A DNA stretch of 64,000 bases from QIAW01 sp035487295 (GCA_035487295.1 DATHMH010000015.1:62001-126000), one strand, 5' to 3'. Positions 1 through 9,423 are shown, numbered from the stretch's first letter. The notes: a model not told the origin generated them from the letters alone. A program made the numbers and translations.

Positions 1-561
1 ATGCTCTATGCCGGGGCATTGCGGGTCTCAGAGCTGGCGGGCGCCCAACTGGAAGACATGAAACTCGATATGGGATACATTCTGGTGCGCGGCAAAGGCG
101 ACAAAGAACGCATTGTTCCGCTGGGAGCGCCCGCTCAACAGGCGCTCAAAGCTTATCTGGAAGCAGGAAGGCCAGCTTTGGCAGGGCAGCGTATTTCAAG
201 CCTGCTGTTTATCGCTCCGCGGGCACGGCGGCTTACACGGCAACGAATCTGGCAGATCGTGGGCCGGGCCTCGTTGGTTTCCGGACGTCATGCCTCGCCC
301 CACATGCTGCGCCATAGCTGCGCTACGCATATGGTGGAACAGGGCGCAGACCTGCGGACGGTGCAGACCATTCTGGGGCACGCGGATATTTCCACAACCC
401 AGGTCTACACGCATGTGGCTCTCGATCACCTGAAAGGCGAGTACCGCAAGCATCATCCGAGGGCGCAGGCGCGCAAAACAAAGCTAACCGCAAAGGACAC
501 AAAGGAACACGAAGAAAAACCGGGGGATCACCGCTGGGTTGAACAGAACCATGCGAGCTAA
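1..561 (+). CDS. xerD: Tyrosine recombinase XerD, C-terminal part (5' end outside window)
   Basis: Catalytic domain of a Xer site-specific recombinase, which with XerC resolves chromosome dimers at dif. Visible in the 186-residue fragment: Arg8 in ALRVSEL, Lys32 in VRGKGDKER, H101-x-x-R104 in HMLRHSCATH, His127 in LGHADISTTQ and the nucleophile Tyr136 in VYTHV. The N-terminal SAM-like DNA-binding domain must lie upstream of base 1, so the ATG at 1 is internal. The family normally ends close to the HHPRA motif. Here about 30 extra, mostly polar residues follow, and they are encoded by an interspersed repeat (485-518). Only 8 bp separate it from xerC. The XerD rather than XerC assignment rests on order and the VYTHV form, so it is less sure than the family. 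Confidence 0.88.
   Translation: MLYAGALRVSELAGAQLEDMKLDMGYILVRGKGDKERIVPLGAPAQQALKAYLEAGRPALAGQRISSLLFIAPRARRLTRQRIWQIVGRASLVSGRHASPHMLRHSCATHMVEQGADLRTVQTILGHADISTTQVYTHVALDHLKGEYRKHHPRAQARKTKLTAKDTKEHEEKPGDHRWVEQNHAS
485..518 (+). repeat. AACCGCAAAGGACACAAAGG-type interspersed repeat inside the xerD 3' end
   Basis: The stretch follows the same degenerate pattern (AACC-rCAAAGGACAC-AAAGG-aaCACGAAG) found between genes at 32772, 33556 and 22324. Here it is translated as the tail containing AKDTKEHEEK. Confidence 0.75.
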
Positions 562-569
562 AGTCGAAA

Positions 570-1496
570 ATGAGTGCAACGAGATCCATGCACGATGTGC
601 AGCCCGCGATAGAAAAATTCCTGGCTGCCCTGCGCCAGCGCAACGCCTCCGGGAATACAATCACTGCCTATCGTAAAGACCTGGCCAAGTTCCAGCATTA
701 TGCGGAGACAAATTATGGCGGCAAGCTGAGCGCGATGGATCATGTCGCCATTCGCGGGTTCCTCTCTCATCTGTACGAAAGCGGATTAAGCAAACCCTCG
801 GTCGCGCGCTCTCTGGCCGCTGTTCGTTCGCTCTACCGCTGGCTGGGACGGGAAAAGTATGTGCAGCACAATCCGGCGGCGCTGGTGGCGACGCCCCGTT
901 TGCCCAAGAAGCTGCCCCGCGTGCCCACCATCGAAGAGATGAATGCGATCCTGGAATCGAATGCCCACGTGGAGGAAAAAGCCGCTTTTCCCGCCCGCGA
1001 CCGCCTCATCTTTGAGCTGCTCTACGGATGCGGCGTGCGCAATTCCGAGCTGGTTGGAATCAATCTCAATGATGTGCATTTCTCCAACGAAGTGATCCTG
1101 GTCCGTGGCAAAGGACGTAAAGAGAGGCTGTCGCCCTTTGGCTCTGCGGCCAAAGACGCCTTGGCTGTGTATCTGAAAGAACGTCAGCAAATTCTTTCAG
1201 AGAAGAAGAAGACCACGCCGGCGCTGCTGATTAACCTGCGGGGCAGCAGACTCACTAGCCGGAGTGTTGCAAGAATTGTAAAAAGCCTGGCGGTGGCCGG
1301 CGGCCTGTCTCCGGAGATCCACCCTCACACCCTGCGCCATGCCTTCGGTACCCACATGCTGGAAGAAGGCGCCGACCTGCGTGCCATTCAGGAGTTGCTC
1401 GGGCACGAGCGGCTTTCCACTACTCAGCGTTATACCCAGCTCTCGGTCAAGCACATGATGCAGGTTTATGACCAGACGCATCCGCGGTCAAAGTAG
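570..1496 (+). CDS. xerC: Tyrosine recombinase XerC
   Basis: Complete 308-residue Xer recombinase of normal family length. An N-terminal core-binding domain (about residues 10-100) is followed by the catalytic domain with the full set Arg157 (GVRNSEL), Lys181 (RGKGRKER), His253 and Arg256 (HTLRHAFGTH), His279 (LGHERLSTTQ) and Tyr288 (RYTQL). It works with XerD at dif to resolve chromosome dimers. It starts 8 bp after the xerD stop, so the two are probably co-transcribed. The ATG at 570 gives the expected N-terminus; a second ATG at 588 is possible. Confidence 0.9.
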   Translation: MSATRSMHDVQPAIEKFLAALRQRNASGNTITAYRKDLAKFQHYAETNYGGKLSAMDHVAIRGFLSHLYESGLSKPSVARSLAAVRSLYRWLGREKYVQHNPAALVATPRLPKKLPRVPTIEEMNAILESNAHVEEKAAFPARDRLIFELLYGCGVRNSELVGINLNDVHFSNEVILVRGKGRKERLSPFGSAAKDALAVYLKERQQILSEKKKTTPALLINLRGSRLTSRSVARIVKSLAVAGGLSPEIHPHTLRHAFGTHMLEEGADLRAIQELLGHERLSTTQRYTQLSVKHMMQVYDQTHPRSK

Positions 1497-1498
1497 GA

Positions 1499-1611
1499 AA
1501 GCAGCTTCTAGAAAGGCAGCTCCTAGCTTCTAGCTGTTTCCGAGTGTTGAAGATTGCAGGCATCTTTCACAATCAATCACAGCTAGCAGCTAGGAGCTAG
1601 AAGCTGCTTTT
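1499..1611. repeat. Inverted pair of AGCTAGN heptad arrays
   Basis: The right arm (1579-1611) reads agctagc-agctagg-agctaga-agctgct, a 7-bp period. The left arm (1499-1537) is its imperfect reverse complement, so the transcript could fold into a hairpin of about 33 bp with a loop of about 40 nt. It lies just after the xerC stop and could end its transcript. A related single array is at 51697-51724. Confidence 0.75.
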
Positions 1612-1668
1612 AATCAGCCATCTTAGCGCCGGTCTCGTTCCTCTAAGTCTTTGAAGGGAGGAACCTCT

Positions 1669-2208
1669 ATGCAGACAGCACATGAATTTTTTATTCATGG
1701 ACTTAACGAATTGCTCGATGTCGAGCAGAGACTTGTGGAAGCGCTTGGCGAGCTGGAATCGCAATCAACCCGTCCTGAACTGAAGAAGGCCTTTGCCGCA
1801 CATCGCCAGCAAACAGAAAAACACGTGGAACGGGTTCAACAGGTCTTTGAAGAGTTGGGTGAGACCCCCCAGCAGACCGAATGCAAGGGAATCAAAGGTC
1901 TTATCGATGAGGTGCACGCATTCATGGAAGAGCAGCCCTCAGAGGATTTAATTGACGTATTCAACGTTGGCGCCGCCGCTAAATCGGAATCCTACGAGAT
2001 ACTCACCTACGAGTCTCTCATCCAACTGGCCACCGATATGGGACACCGCAAGGCGGTTCAGCTTCTCAAACAGAACCTCCGTGAGGAACAGCAAGCCCTG
2101 AAAAAGATGGAGGGTTTCAGCAAGAAGATCAAACCCGAACGCTCCGGCATGGAGGAAGAAGAGGAAGAAAAACCCACCCGGCGCACACGGCGGTCGAAAG
2201 CGGCGTAA
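1669..2208 (+). CDS. DUF892 (YciF-like) ferritin-like stress protein
   Basis: 179-residue all-helical protein of the DUF892/YciF family, a ferritin-like four-helix bundle associated with stress responses; biochemical role not established. Seen: the start HEFFIHGLNELLDVEQRLVE, helices with Glu and His placed as in ferritin-like folds (AAHRQQTEKHVERV, SYEILTYESLIQLA), and a very acidic then basic tail ending TRRTRRSKAA. The ATG at 1669 follows a strong GGGAGG ribosome site; the frame is open upstream from 1651. A strong terminator follows at 2276. A second family member is at 43987. Confidence 0.85.
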   Translation: MQTAHEFFIHGLNELLDVEQRLVEALGELESQSTRPELKKAFAAHRQQTEKHVERVQQVFEELGETPQQTECKGIKGLIDEVHAFMEEQPSEDLIDVFNVGAAAKSESYEILTYESLIQLATDMGHRKAVQLLKQNLREEQQALKKMEGFSKKIKPERSGMEEEEEEKPTRRTRRSKAA

Positions 2209-2275
2209 TTCGAACGATCAGCAACGTTGCGTCCTGCAACGCACATACAGATGCGGTCCAGATTCCGCGAACTGC

Positions 2276-2311
2276 AACAGGGGTGCAATCCTGCATCCCT
2301 GTTCTTTTTTC
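2276..2311 (+). terminator. Rho-independent terminator after the DUF892 gene
   Basis: A 12-bp stem with one G-U pair (2276-2287 against 2292-2303), a 4-nt ATCC loop and then CTTTTTTC. It separates the DUF892 gene from secA. Confidence 0.85.
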
Positions 2312-2454
2312 GTCATCCATTTAAGATATAGCTACTTACAGGTAAGCTCTTCGCCGCTTTGCCACTAAGCCGGGGAGTGCGGAGCTATGTTAGGCTTTTA
2401 AGAGGAGAGGCTTGCCTTAACGACCTCTCTTATCAAGCAGAAGGATATCCAGAG

Positions 2455-5367
2455 TTGATCTCCAAGATTCTACCCAAGATTTTCGGGACCAAGAACGAGC
2501 GCGAAGTAAAGCGCCTGCTTCCTATTGTGCAGCAGATCAACGCGCTCGAACCGCAGATGCAGCAGCTCAGCAATGATGAATTGCGCGCCAGGACGGATGA
2601 GTTCAAGCAGCGCATTCAGGCCAAACTTGCGGCACTGGAGCCCGATGCGGAGAACCCCAAGCAATTTGAGGAAGAACAGAAGAGGATCCTGGGCGAAGCC
2701 CTCGACGAGGTGCTGCCCGAGGCATTTGCAGTAGTGCGTGAAGGCAGCCGCCGTGTCCTGAATATGCGGCATTTTGATGTGCAGCTTATCGGCGGTATGG
2801 TGCTGCACCAGGGCAAGATCGCGGAAATGAAGACCGGTGAAGGAAAAACCCTGGTGGCGACCTTGCCGGTGTACCTCAACGCGCTCTCCGGGCGCGGCGT
2901 GCACGTGGTCACGGTGAATGACTATCTCGCCAAGCGCGACTCGGAGTGGATGGGCAGGCTCTACAAGTTCCTCGGGCTGTCTGTAGGCGTGATTGTCCAC
3001 GATCTTGATGACGATGAGCGCCGCCAATCCTACGCTGCCGACGTGACCTACGGCACCAACAACGAATTCGGTTTCGACTACCTGCGCGACAACATGAAGT
3101 TCGACCTGAAGGAGTGCGTGCAGCGGGGCCACAACTTCGGCATCGTGGACGAAGTGGATTCCATCCTGATCGATGAGGCCCGCACGCCTTTAATTATCAG
3201 CGGCGCCAGCGAGGAATCTACCGACAAGTACCAGCGCGTTGACCGCATTATTCCCCAGCTGGAGCAGGGAGAGGAAATCGATCAGCTCGAAGGCGGGCGT
3301 CTTCTCTCCGGGGACTATACCGTAAACGAGAAACACAGGACGATCACCGTCACCGATGAAGGCTGGGACAAGGTAGAAAAGTTGCTGGGGATCGGTAATA
3401 TCGCCGATCCGGAAAATTGGGACCTCAAGCATCACGTCGAAACCGCCGTCAAGGCCCACACACTGTACCGCCGCGATACCCAATATGTTGTCAAAGACGG
3501 CGAGGTCATCATTGTTGACGAATTCACCGGGCGTATGATGCCGGGGCGGCGCTGGTCAGACGGTCTGCACCAGGCCATCGAAGCCAAAGAAAACGTCAAG
3601 ATCGAGCGTGAGAACCAGACTCTGGCCACCATCACCTTCCAGAATTACTTCCGCATGTACAAAAAGCTGGCGGGCATGACGGGAACCGCGGAGACCGAAG
3701 CTCCCGAGTTCGACAAAATCTACAAACTCGAAGTCACTGTCATCCCGACCAACAAAGAGATGAAGCGCATCGAGAACCCTGATGTGGTGTATCGCACGGA
3801 GAAGGAAAAATTTTACGCCGTAGCGGATGAGGTCGAAAAATTGAATGTGGAAGGGCGTCCCGTGCTGGTTGGAACGACGTCGATCGAAAAATCGGAGCGC
3901 CTCTCGGACCTACTAAAGAAAAAAGGGGTCAAGCACGTTGTTTTAAACGCCAAGTTTCACGAGAAAGAAGCGGAAATCGTGGCCCAGGCCGGGCGTCTGG
4001 GTACGATGACCATCGCTACCAACATGGCTGGCCGCGGTACCGACATTCTGCTGGGCGGCAATCCTGAGTTCATGACCAAGCAGGAGTGCCACAAGAAAGG
4101 CTTTGCCCGCCTTGTCTCCGAAGATGAGGTGCGGGAGAAAGACGGCAAGATCAACTACTTCTACTACGCGGGCAACGAATATGCCGTCCCCACCCAGCAA
4201 TGGGATGAAATTTTCGTTCGCCACAAGTCTGTTACCGATGCCGAACATGACGAGGTGATAAAGCGCGGCGGGCTGCACATATTAGGCACCGAGCGCCACG
4301 AGTCGCGCCGCATTGATAACCAGTTGCGCGGACGCGCCGGCCGCCAGGGCGACCCTGGCTCCTCCCGCTTCTATCTTTCCCTTGAAGACGACCTCATGCG
4401 CATCTTCGCGAAAGAGTGGGTTTCAAACCTGCTGAAGCGGTTGGGCATGGAAGAGGGAATCCCCATTGAATCCCGATTGATCACCCGCCGCATCGAAGCC
4501 GCGCAAAAGGCGGTAGAAGGCCAGAACTTTGAATCGCGCAAACACGTCCTCGAATATGACGACGTCATGAATAAACAGCGCGAGGCGGTGTATGGGCTGC
4601 GGCGGCAATTGCTCGAGGGGGTAGACCAGAAGCAGCTCATCGTTGAGGATTACGTCGAAGCCATCCTGGGCGACCTGCTGAACCAGTATGCACCCGAGCA
4701 GAAGCACGCTGATGAATGGGACCTGGAAGGGCTGAAGACCCAGATTTTTACCCGCTTCGGGGTTGATCTGACGGCGGAGAAAGTGTCCCTCGATGAGCTC
4801 AATCGCTCCGAGTTGGGCGATACCATCTTTGAAAAATTGCGCGAGCGCTACGATGCCAAAGAGCAACTGATCGGCGCGCAGGCCATGCGCTACCACGAGC
4901 GCATGCTGATGTTGAGCATTCTTGACCAGCAGTGGAAAGACCATCTGCTGAATATGGACCACCTCAAGGAAGGCATTGGCTTGCGCGGCTATGCCCAGCA
5001 CGACCCGCTGGTGGAATACAAGCGGGAATCGTTCGATATGTTCGAAGCCATGATGCAGCGCTTCCAGGAAGATACGGTCCGCTATCTCTACCTGATGCAG
5101 GTGATCGAAGCGCCGCCCCGGCCGGGCGCCGCTCCCGCGAGCAACGGCGGAGAAGAAAAAACCAAGCGGGCCACCTCCATCGACGACATCGAACAGGAAT
5201 TCCGCCGCAAAAAAAAGCGCGAACTGGAGCAGGCCCGCATGGCCGGCGCCGGCGATGCCCAACCCGTGCAGCAGGTGCGCCGCAGTGGAGACAAGATCGG
5301 ACGCAACGATCCGTGCCCATGCGGGTCAGGGAAGAAATATAAGAAGTGTTGTGGCGTTGCGGTGTAG
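2455..5367 (+). CDS. secA: Preprotein translocase ATPase SecA
   Basis: Motor ATPase that drives secretory preproteins through SecYEG. Walker A is TGEGKT at about residues 127-132, the DEAD-type Walker B is VDEVDSILIDEARTP at about 231-245, followed by the preprotein cross-linking and helical-scaffold regions. The C-terminus carries the zinc-binding SEC-C motif CPCGSGKKYKKCC at 954-966, which in the family binds SecB or lipids. The TTG at 2455 is chosen because it puts ISKILPKIFGTKNER at the N-terminus as in other SecA proteins and is preceded by AAGGA at 9-bp spacing; the frame stays open upstream to 2359. 970 residues, normal length. It has its own transcript after the terminator at 2276. 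Confidence 0.95.
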   Translation: MISKILPKIFGTKNEREVKRLLPIVQQINALEPQMQQLSNDELRARTDEFKQRIQAKLAALEPDAENPKQFEEEQKRILGEALDEVLPEAFAVVREGSRRVLNMRHFDVQLIGGMVLHQGKIAEMKTGEGKTLVATLPVYLNALSGRGVHVVTVNDYLAKRDSEWMGRLYKFLGLSVGVIVHDLDDDERRQSYAADVTYGTNNEFGFDYLRDNMKFDLKECVQRGHNFGIVDEVDSILIDEARTPLIISGASEESTDKYQRVDRIIPQLEQGEEIDQLEGGRLLSGDYTVNEKHRTITVTDEGWDKVEKLLGIGNIADPENWDLKHHVETAVKAHTLYRRDTQYVVKDGEVIIVDEFTGRMMPGRRWSDGLHQAIEAKENVKIERENQTLATITFQNYFRMYKKLAGMTGTAETEAPEFDKIYKLEVTVIPTNKEMKRIENPDVVYRTEKEKFYAVADEVEKLNVEGRPVLVGTTSIEKSERLSDLLKKKGVKHVVLNAKFHEKEAEIVAQAGRLGTMTIATNMAGRGTDILLGGNPEFMTKQECHKKGFARLVSEDEVREKDGKINYFYYAGNEYAVPTQQWDEIFVRHKSVTDAEHDEVIKRGGLHILGTERHESRRIDNQLRGRAGRQGDPGSSRFYLSLEDDLMRIFAKEWVSNLLKRLGMEEGIPIESRLITRRIEAAQKAVEGQNFESRKHVLEYDDVMNKQREAVYGLRRQLLEGVDQKQLIVEDYVEAILGDLLNQYAPEQKHADEWDLEGLKTQIFTRFGVDLTAEKVSLDELNRSELGDTIFEKLRERYDAKEQLIGAQAMRYHERMLMLSILDQQWKDHLLNMDHLKEGIGLRGYAQHDPLVEYKRESFDMFEAMMQRFQEDTVRYLYLMQVIEAPPRPGAAPASNGGEEKTKRATSIDDIEQEFRRKKKRELEQARMAGAGDAQPVQQVRRSGDKIGRNDPCPCGSGKKYKKCCGVAV

Positions 5368-5411
5368 GAAGTAAGTCAGCGCTTCGACCTCAATCCTCTC
5401 TGATCCAGGAA

Positions 5412-7403
5412 TTACCAGCCGCCGCCTCCCCCGCCGCCACCACCTCCGCCAGATGATCCGCCCGAAGAACCGCCACCACCACTACTGGAACCCGGCGCAG
5501 TTGAGGACGATGCGATGGATCCGGAAAGCGAGCTGCCCAGCGATGATGCCAATCCTGCCGCACCCAAGCCGACAACCTCGGCGCCGGAATACCAGGTAGG
5601 CGAGTATGCGGCATTCCGCGCACCCGCACCGGCTGCTGCGCCGAGCGCGAAGGCGAAATTGCCGGCCCACTGTTTCTCGCAGTCGAGCGCAATTGCATAG
5701 GGGAGAAATTTCTCGAAGGTGGCCGGCGTCTGGTCAAGCTGGATCATGTATTTCATCCGGTCAGCTTCAGTGGCGGCAAGAAACATCTTGAATCCTTCAA
5801 TCTTGTCGAGCGCGAGACGGCCCATATGCGTGGGAGCCTTCAGCAGGTGGTGAAAGAGGATGTTTGTTCCCAGCAGGGTGGCGATGATGCCGACCATCAA
5901 CGGCGAAGTTGACCATCCCAGGAATACCAGACCCCCAATTTCACCAACCACGAAGGGGGTTGCAAATGCGGAAATAAATACTGCTCCCAAAATGGAGCCT
6001 GCACTGCGGGCAGCGCTCCAGGCGGCAATCATCTGGCGGACCAGTACGTAAACACCGAAGCTCCATCCGCTGAGCCATACACACATGAAGGCGGCAGGGA
6101 AGATTTTTCCCGGGTCCCCGCTCAGCGAGATCGCTGCCAGCAGCGACACCAGTGACAACGCCAGGCCCGGAATGAGATAACGCGAGTTGGTGACAAAATA
6201 AGTTTTTTCTTCCGCCGCGGTGAGCGTACGGCGCAGTTGGTCACGCGCGCCGCCGATGGCCGAATGGTTGGATTGCACCAGGTCGATCTTCTTGCGGTCA
6301 TTGGCAAAAAGTTTTTCGGCGATGACCCTCTCGTCGCTGGCCAGTGGCGGCGCGCCGTTGGCTCCCCCGGAAACAAGTTGCAGGCTGTAGTTGTAGTCAT
6401 GCGCCTGGTTGATTTTGAGGTACTTCTTCACCGCCATGCTTACGATGGCGCAGGCGAAGGTCTTATCGTCGAATCCCATCCGCGCGAGGAAGCGGACCGC
6501 CGCCGGTGAAAAATTTGCAGGCGGCTCATAGAGCGGCACGATGGTTCCGCGCCCTTCGCCGTCGCGGCCTACAGCAAACCAAACCACGAGGTAGTAGAGA
6601 AAGACCACCACGAAGCCGGCAGCGGCAATCAACTCCATGGTGTTGTCGGCGACGAACCATCGTATCTTCTGGTCGCGGCTGGGTTCGGTGACCAATCCCT
6701 TGGGCCATTCCACCACGATCGTGAGTCCTTCGTGCGGGTCAAAAGCACGGGTAGAGACAAATGTCGGATTGCCCTCCGCGTTAATGCCGGCCTTAAAAGC
6801 CTTTTCCCTGGAACCCTGGGAACCGGTGTAGCCATCGATGCGGAACGCACGTTGATCCAAAAACTGGAAGCCGGCCCGGGGCAAATGCACGGTGGCGGTT
6901 ACTTTCTCGATGACAAAGACCCAACCATTGCCGGTAACGTTCCAATAGAGTTCGTCGTGTCCGGGGAAAAACCCCAGATGCCGGTTGGTCGTATAGGTGA
7001 CTGTGTAGGTGTAGTCGCCTGGCGCCAGAATGTTGTCTTTGTCGCCGATGTAAAGTCTCTTGCCGTTGCTCAGGTCCTCGCCATGGAAGGGCTCAGGCTG
7101 CCCATCGCGCAGGACCTGATCAACGTGGAACCCAACCTTATAGTCATTTCCAGAACGGTCTTTGTAGGTTGTGGGGAAGTCCCGGTAAATTCCATGCTTG
7201 ATGTTTTCATCCAGGGCATGGACCTTAATCGTCTCGCGCACCTGCATCGAGGCATCCTGACGAATGGTGATGTCGCTGTCGTAAGAGAGAATCTGCTCGG
7301 CGGGTTCATCGGAAGCAGCATCATCCTGCGCGAACAGGCTGGGTGTCAGTATAGCCACCGCAGCCGTCAAAGCCAGCACAAGCGAGAATATGAATTTCTT
7401 CAT
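5412..7403 (-). CDS. DUF2207-family exported membrane protein with Gly-rich tail
   Basis: 663 residues. A signal peptide (MKKFIFSLVLALTAAVAIL) is followed by an extracytoplasmic beta-rich DUF2207 domain (about 30-280, with the characteristic HGIYRDFPTTY and YTVTYTTNRHLGFF), then a transmembrane helix near LIAAAGFVVVFLYYLVVW, a cytoplasmic part and further hydrophobic segments. It ends in a glycine run before a final Trp, typical of the family. Function of the family is unknown. The ATG at 7403 is preferred because it starts the signal peptide; the frame is open further upstream and overlaps the 3' end of the CYTH gene. It is convergent with secA, 44 bp apart. Confidence 0.85.
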   Translation of the reverse strand: MKKFIFSLVLALTAAVAILTPSLFAQDDAASDEPAEQILSYDSDITIRQDASMQVRETIKVHALDENIKHGIYRDFPTTYKDRSGNDYKVGFHVDQVLRDGQPEPFHGEDLSNGKRLYIGDKDNILAPGDYTYTVTYTTNRHLGFFPGHDELYWNVTGNGWVFVIEKVTATVHLPRAGFQFLDQRAFRIDGYTGSQGSREKAFKAGINAEGNPTFVSTRAFDPHEGLTIVVEWPKGLVTEPSRDQKIRWFVADNTMELIAAAGFVVVFLYYLVVWFAVGRDGEGRGTIVPLYEPPANFSPAAVRFLARMGFDDKTFACAIVSMAVKKYLKINQAHDYNYSLQLVSGGANGAPPLASDERVIAEKLFANDRKKIDLVQSNHSAIGGARDQLRRTLTAAEEKTYFVTNSRYLIPGLALSLVSLLAAISLSGDPGKIFPAAFMCVWLSGWSFGVYVLVRQMIAAWSAARSAGSILGAVFISAFATPFVVGEIGGLVFLGWSTSPLMVGIIATLLGTNILFHHLLKAPTHMGRLALDKIEGFKMFLAATEADRMKYMIQLDQTPATFEKFLPYAIALDCEKQWAGNFAFALGAAAGAGARNAAYSPTWYSGAEVVGLGAAGLASSLGSSLSGSIASSSTAPGSSSGGGGSSGGSSGGGGGGGGGGGW

Positions 7404-7488
7404 TTTCGTTTTGTCAGGGATGGGCGCATTGTAACCCGGCTGTATGGCTGGAATCAAAAGGTGTTTCTGCGAGGAGACCCAGTTCGTT

Positions 7489-8082
7489 TCAGGAATGATT
7501 GCTGGGCGCTGACCGCCTTCCCGAGATCTCACGAAAAATCATATTCTGCGCCCGGTTTCCGGTCTGCATTTTCCATTGCTGAAAGAGGGAAGCATAATTC
7601 GACGTAATGTATTTTTCCGGTCCAATGCCCAGGGCTCGCGCGGTTTTTTCGATCCAGCGGGGTGGGCCTTCAATCTCGCCGAAGTTTCCAATGGGGGTTT
7701 CATCTACGACTACGTGCCCGGGGCCGGCGCTCCACTCGGCGCGGAATTTTTCGTAAGCGAAAAATGGCTGCAGCCCGAGAGCGGAAAAAATTGCGGCCAG
7801 TCTGGCGCCATCTTCAACGCCGGTTTCTGTCTCCCGCCGCGATTTATGCCGCCCGATCTTTCCTTTGCTCTTGTGGGTCACCGTCCATTTCGGGCCATAC
7901 TTCCGGATGCGCAGCAGCTCGCCGCGCTGCCGCAGCAGCTCATCGGGAAAATCATAAAGTCTATTCAACTCATGGGTGCGCGGCGTGACCAGGCGAAATT
8001 TGGCGGCGCGCAGTTTGCGGGTTAGTTCTCTGAGGTTGGCTACAGCGAACTTGATTTCTACTTCATTCTGATGAGCAGGCAT
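7489..8082 (-). CDS. CYTH-domain protein (class IV adenylate cyclase/triphosphatase-like)
   Basis: 197 residues. The N-terminal NEVEIKFAV carries the ExExK signature of CYTH enzymes, which bind triphosphates in a beta-tunnel; other charged strand motifs include LLRIRKYG, HKSKGK and SRRETETGVEDG. The family holds CyaB-type adenylate cyclases and inorganic or thiamine triphosphatases. Length and the DETPIGNFGEIEG motif resemble CyaB-like members, but the substrate cannot be told from sequence. The ATG at 8082 is used; a TTG lies two codons upstream at 8088. Divergent from the TPR gene with only 26 bp between start codons. Confidence 0.8.
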   Translation of the reverse strand: MPAHQNEVEIKFAVANLRELTRKLRAAKFRLVTPRTHELNRLYDFPDELLRQRGELLRIRKYGPKWTVTHKSKGKIGRHKSRRETETGVEDGARLAAIFSALGLQPFFAYEKFRAEWSAGPGHVVVDETPIGNFGEIEGPPRWIEKTARALGIGPEKYITSNYASLFQQWKMQTGNRAQNMIFREISGRRSAPSNHS

Positions 8083-8108
8083 GTGCAAATTATTCTAGAA
8101 TAGTAGAG

Positions 8109-8771
8109 ATGTTGCGACGTGCTTATTTCTGGAGTATGGGCGTGCTGGTCTTCGCCCTGGTCTTGACCGCTTATGGCCAGCAGGATACCGCCACCCCGGC
8201 GCCGCCGGATGCGCCCATGCCTTCCAGCAATCCTCCGCCTCCGCGTTCCGATTCCAACTCAAATTCAAATGCGGAGTCGGCTACTCCACAACCGCAACCG
8301 GAGACTGTACCTAACCTGCTTCCCGACAGTGCTCCCAGCCAGGGCCCAAACGAAAGTTCAAGTCGTTCGACCATCATCGATTTGAGCCCGCCGGTTGGCG
8401 ATGCGCAAGATCATCCTGATAGCGAAACTCCGGATGAAGCCGGGGGCGTGAGCGACACGAACGAGCTGCATCCCTGGAATCCGCACCGGGCGGATAAAGA
8501 CGTCGAGGTCGGCGATTATTACTTTAAAGAAAAGAACTATCGTGGAGCGGAAGGCCGCTATCGCGATGCCCTCCTGTACAAGCCTGATGACGCTGTTGCC
8601 ACATACCGCCTGGCTCAAATCTTCGACAAAACAGATCGGCCCGACGATGCGCGACAGTATTATCAGGCCTATTTGAAAATCCTGCCTCGCGGCCCCTACG
8701 CATCTGATTGTCACAAGGCATTGGAACGCCTGCAGACCCAGTCCCAGGCGCTACCAAAAACTGCGCCCTAA
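8109..8771 (+). CDS. Exported proline-rich TPR protein
   Basis: 220 residues. A signal peptide (MLRRAYFWSMGVLVFALVLT) ends near AYGQQ and is followed by about 90 residues rich in Pro, Ser, Asn and Gln, probably disordered. Two TPR-like helical pairs follow: VGDYYFKEKNYRGAEGRYRD and TYRLAQIFDKTDRPDDARQY. TPRs mediate protein-protein contacts, so a periplasmic adaptor role is plausible; no enzyme domain is visible. Start at 8109 gives the basic n-region; an ATG at 8136 is possible. Confidence 0.7.
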   Translation: MLRRAYFWSMGVLVFALVLTAYGQQDTATPAPPDAPMPSSNPPPPRSDSNSNSNAESATPQPQPETVPNLLPDSAPSQGPNESSSRSTIIDLSPPVGDAQDHPDSETPDEAGGVSDTNELHPWNPHRADKDVEVGDYYFKEKNYRGAEGRYRDALLYKPDDAVATYRLAQIFDKTDRPDDARQYYQAYLKILPRGPYASDCHKALERLQTQSQALPKTAP

Positions 8772-8808
8772 GACATTCGCCGGCTGCCAGAATTCAAACG
8801 AGATGAGG

Positions 8809-9423
8809 TTAGTTCTCCACGCGGATGAACTGGCCAGTCGCGGCATCCACGGCGACAATCAATTTGGAATTGCCATAGATCACCTGCCAGTTCAAAGTGT
8901 TGTCACGCGAGCTCCACTGCGCGCGGTAGCTGACGGGTACGGTGGCGTCCTTATCCAGCAGGGCTTTCCCGCCATGTTCCTGGGCGACATTAAAGGCCTG
9001 GTTGGAATCGGCCTTCATGAACCCGATGTCGAAGGTTTGCGTAGATGAATTGTTGGGGCTAAAGCTGTCTTCGGAGCTGGGCGAGGTGCCGCGTGAGGGA
9101 GCGTCCTCAGCATCGGTGCCTGACCATACAAAGGCCTTGGCCGTGCGGCGGGCTCGTGAGCCGAAGTGGGCACTCCATACCGCAGACGTCCCACCGATTC
9201 CGCTGATCTCTTTCGTTGGTTGCGATTCCAGCAGAAATCCCTGGGCATCGGGCGTCCAATAGCGGGCCTGAATGTACATCTTCTGGAAGGCTATGCGCCC
9301 GGTCTCAGCTTCTGTCGGTTTTGGTGTGGGCGAAGGCGCGGGGGTCTGGCTTCCGGACTTCTGGTTGGAAGAACAGCCGGCGAGGGCCGCAAGCAACAGC
9401 AACGCCGGCAAGAACGGCTTCAT
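8809..9423 (-). CDS. Lipoprotein with PepSY-like C-terminus
   Basis: 204 residues. Signal peptide MKPFLPALLLLAALAGC with lipobox LAGC puts the lipidated Cys at position 17, followed by a Ser/Pro/Thr linker. The C-terminus (NWQVIYGNSKLIVAVDAATG) resembles the end of PepSY-type domains. Function not recognised. Divergent from the DinB-like gene, 72 bp between starts. The frame is open upstream to 9615, but the ATG at 9423 is the one that starts the lipoprotein signal. Confidence 0.7.
   Translation of the reverse strand: MKPFLPALLLLAALAGCSSNQKSGSQTPAPSPTPKPTEAETGRIAFQKMYIQARYWTPDAQGFLLESQPTKEISGIGGTSAVWSAHFGSRARRTAKAFVWSGTDAEDAPSRGTSPSSEDSFSPNNSSTQTFDIGFMKADSNQAFNVAQEHGGKALLDKDATVPVSYRAQWSSRDNTLNWQVIYGNSKLIVAVDAATGQFIRVEN

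Noticed and set aside
4423..5262. 279-codon minus-strand ORF
   Set aside because: Antisense shadow of secA.
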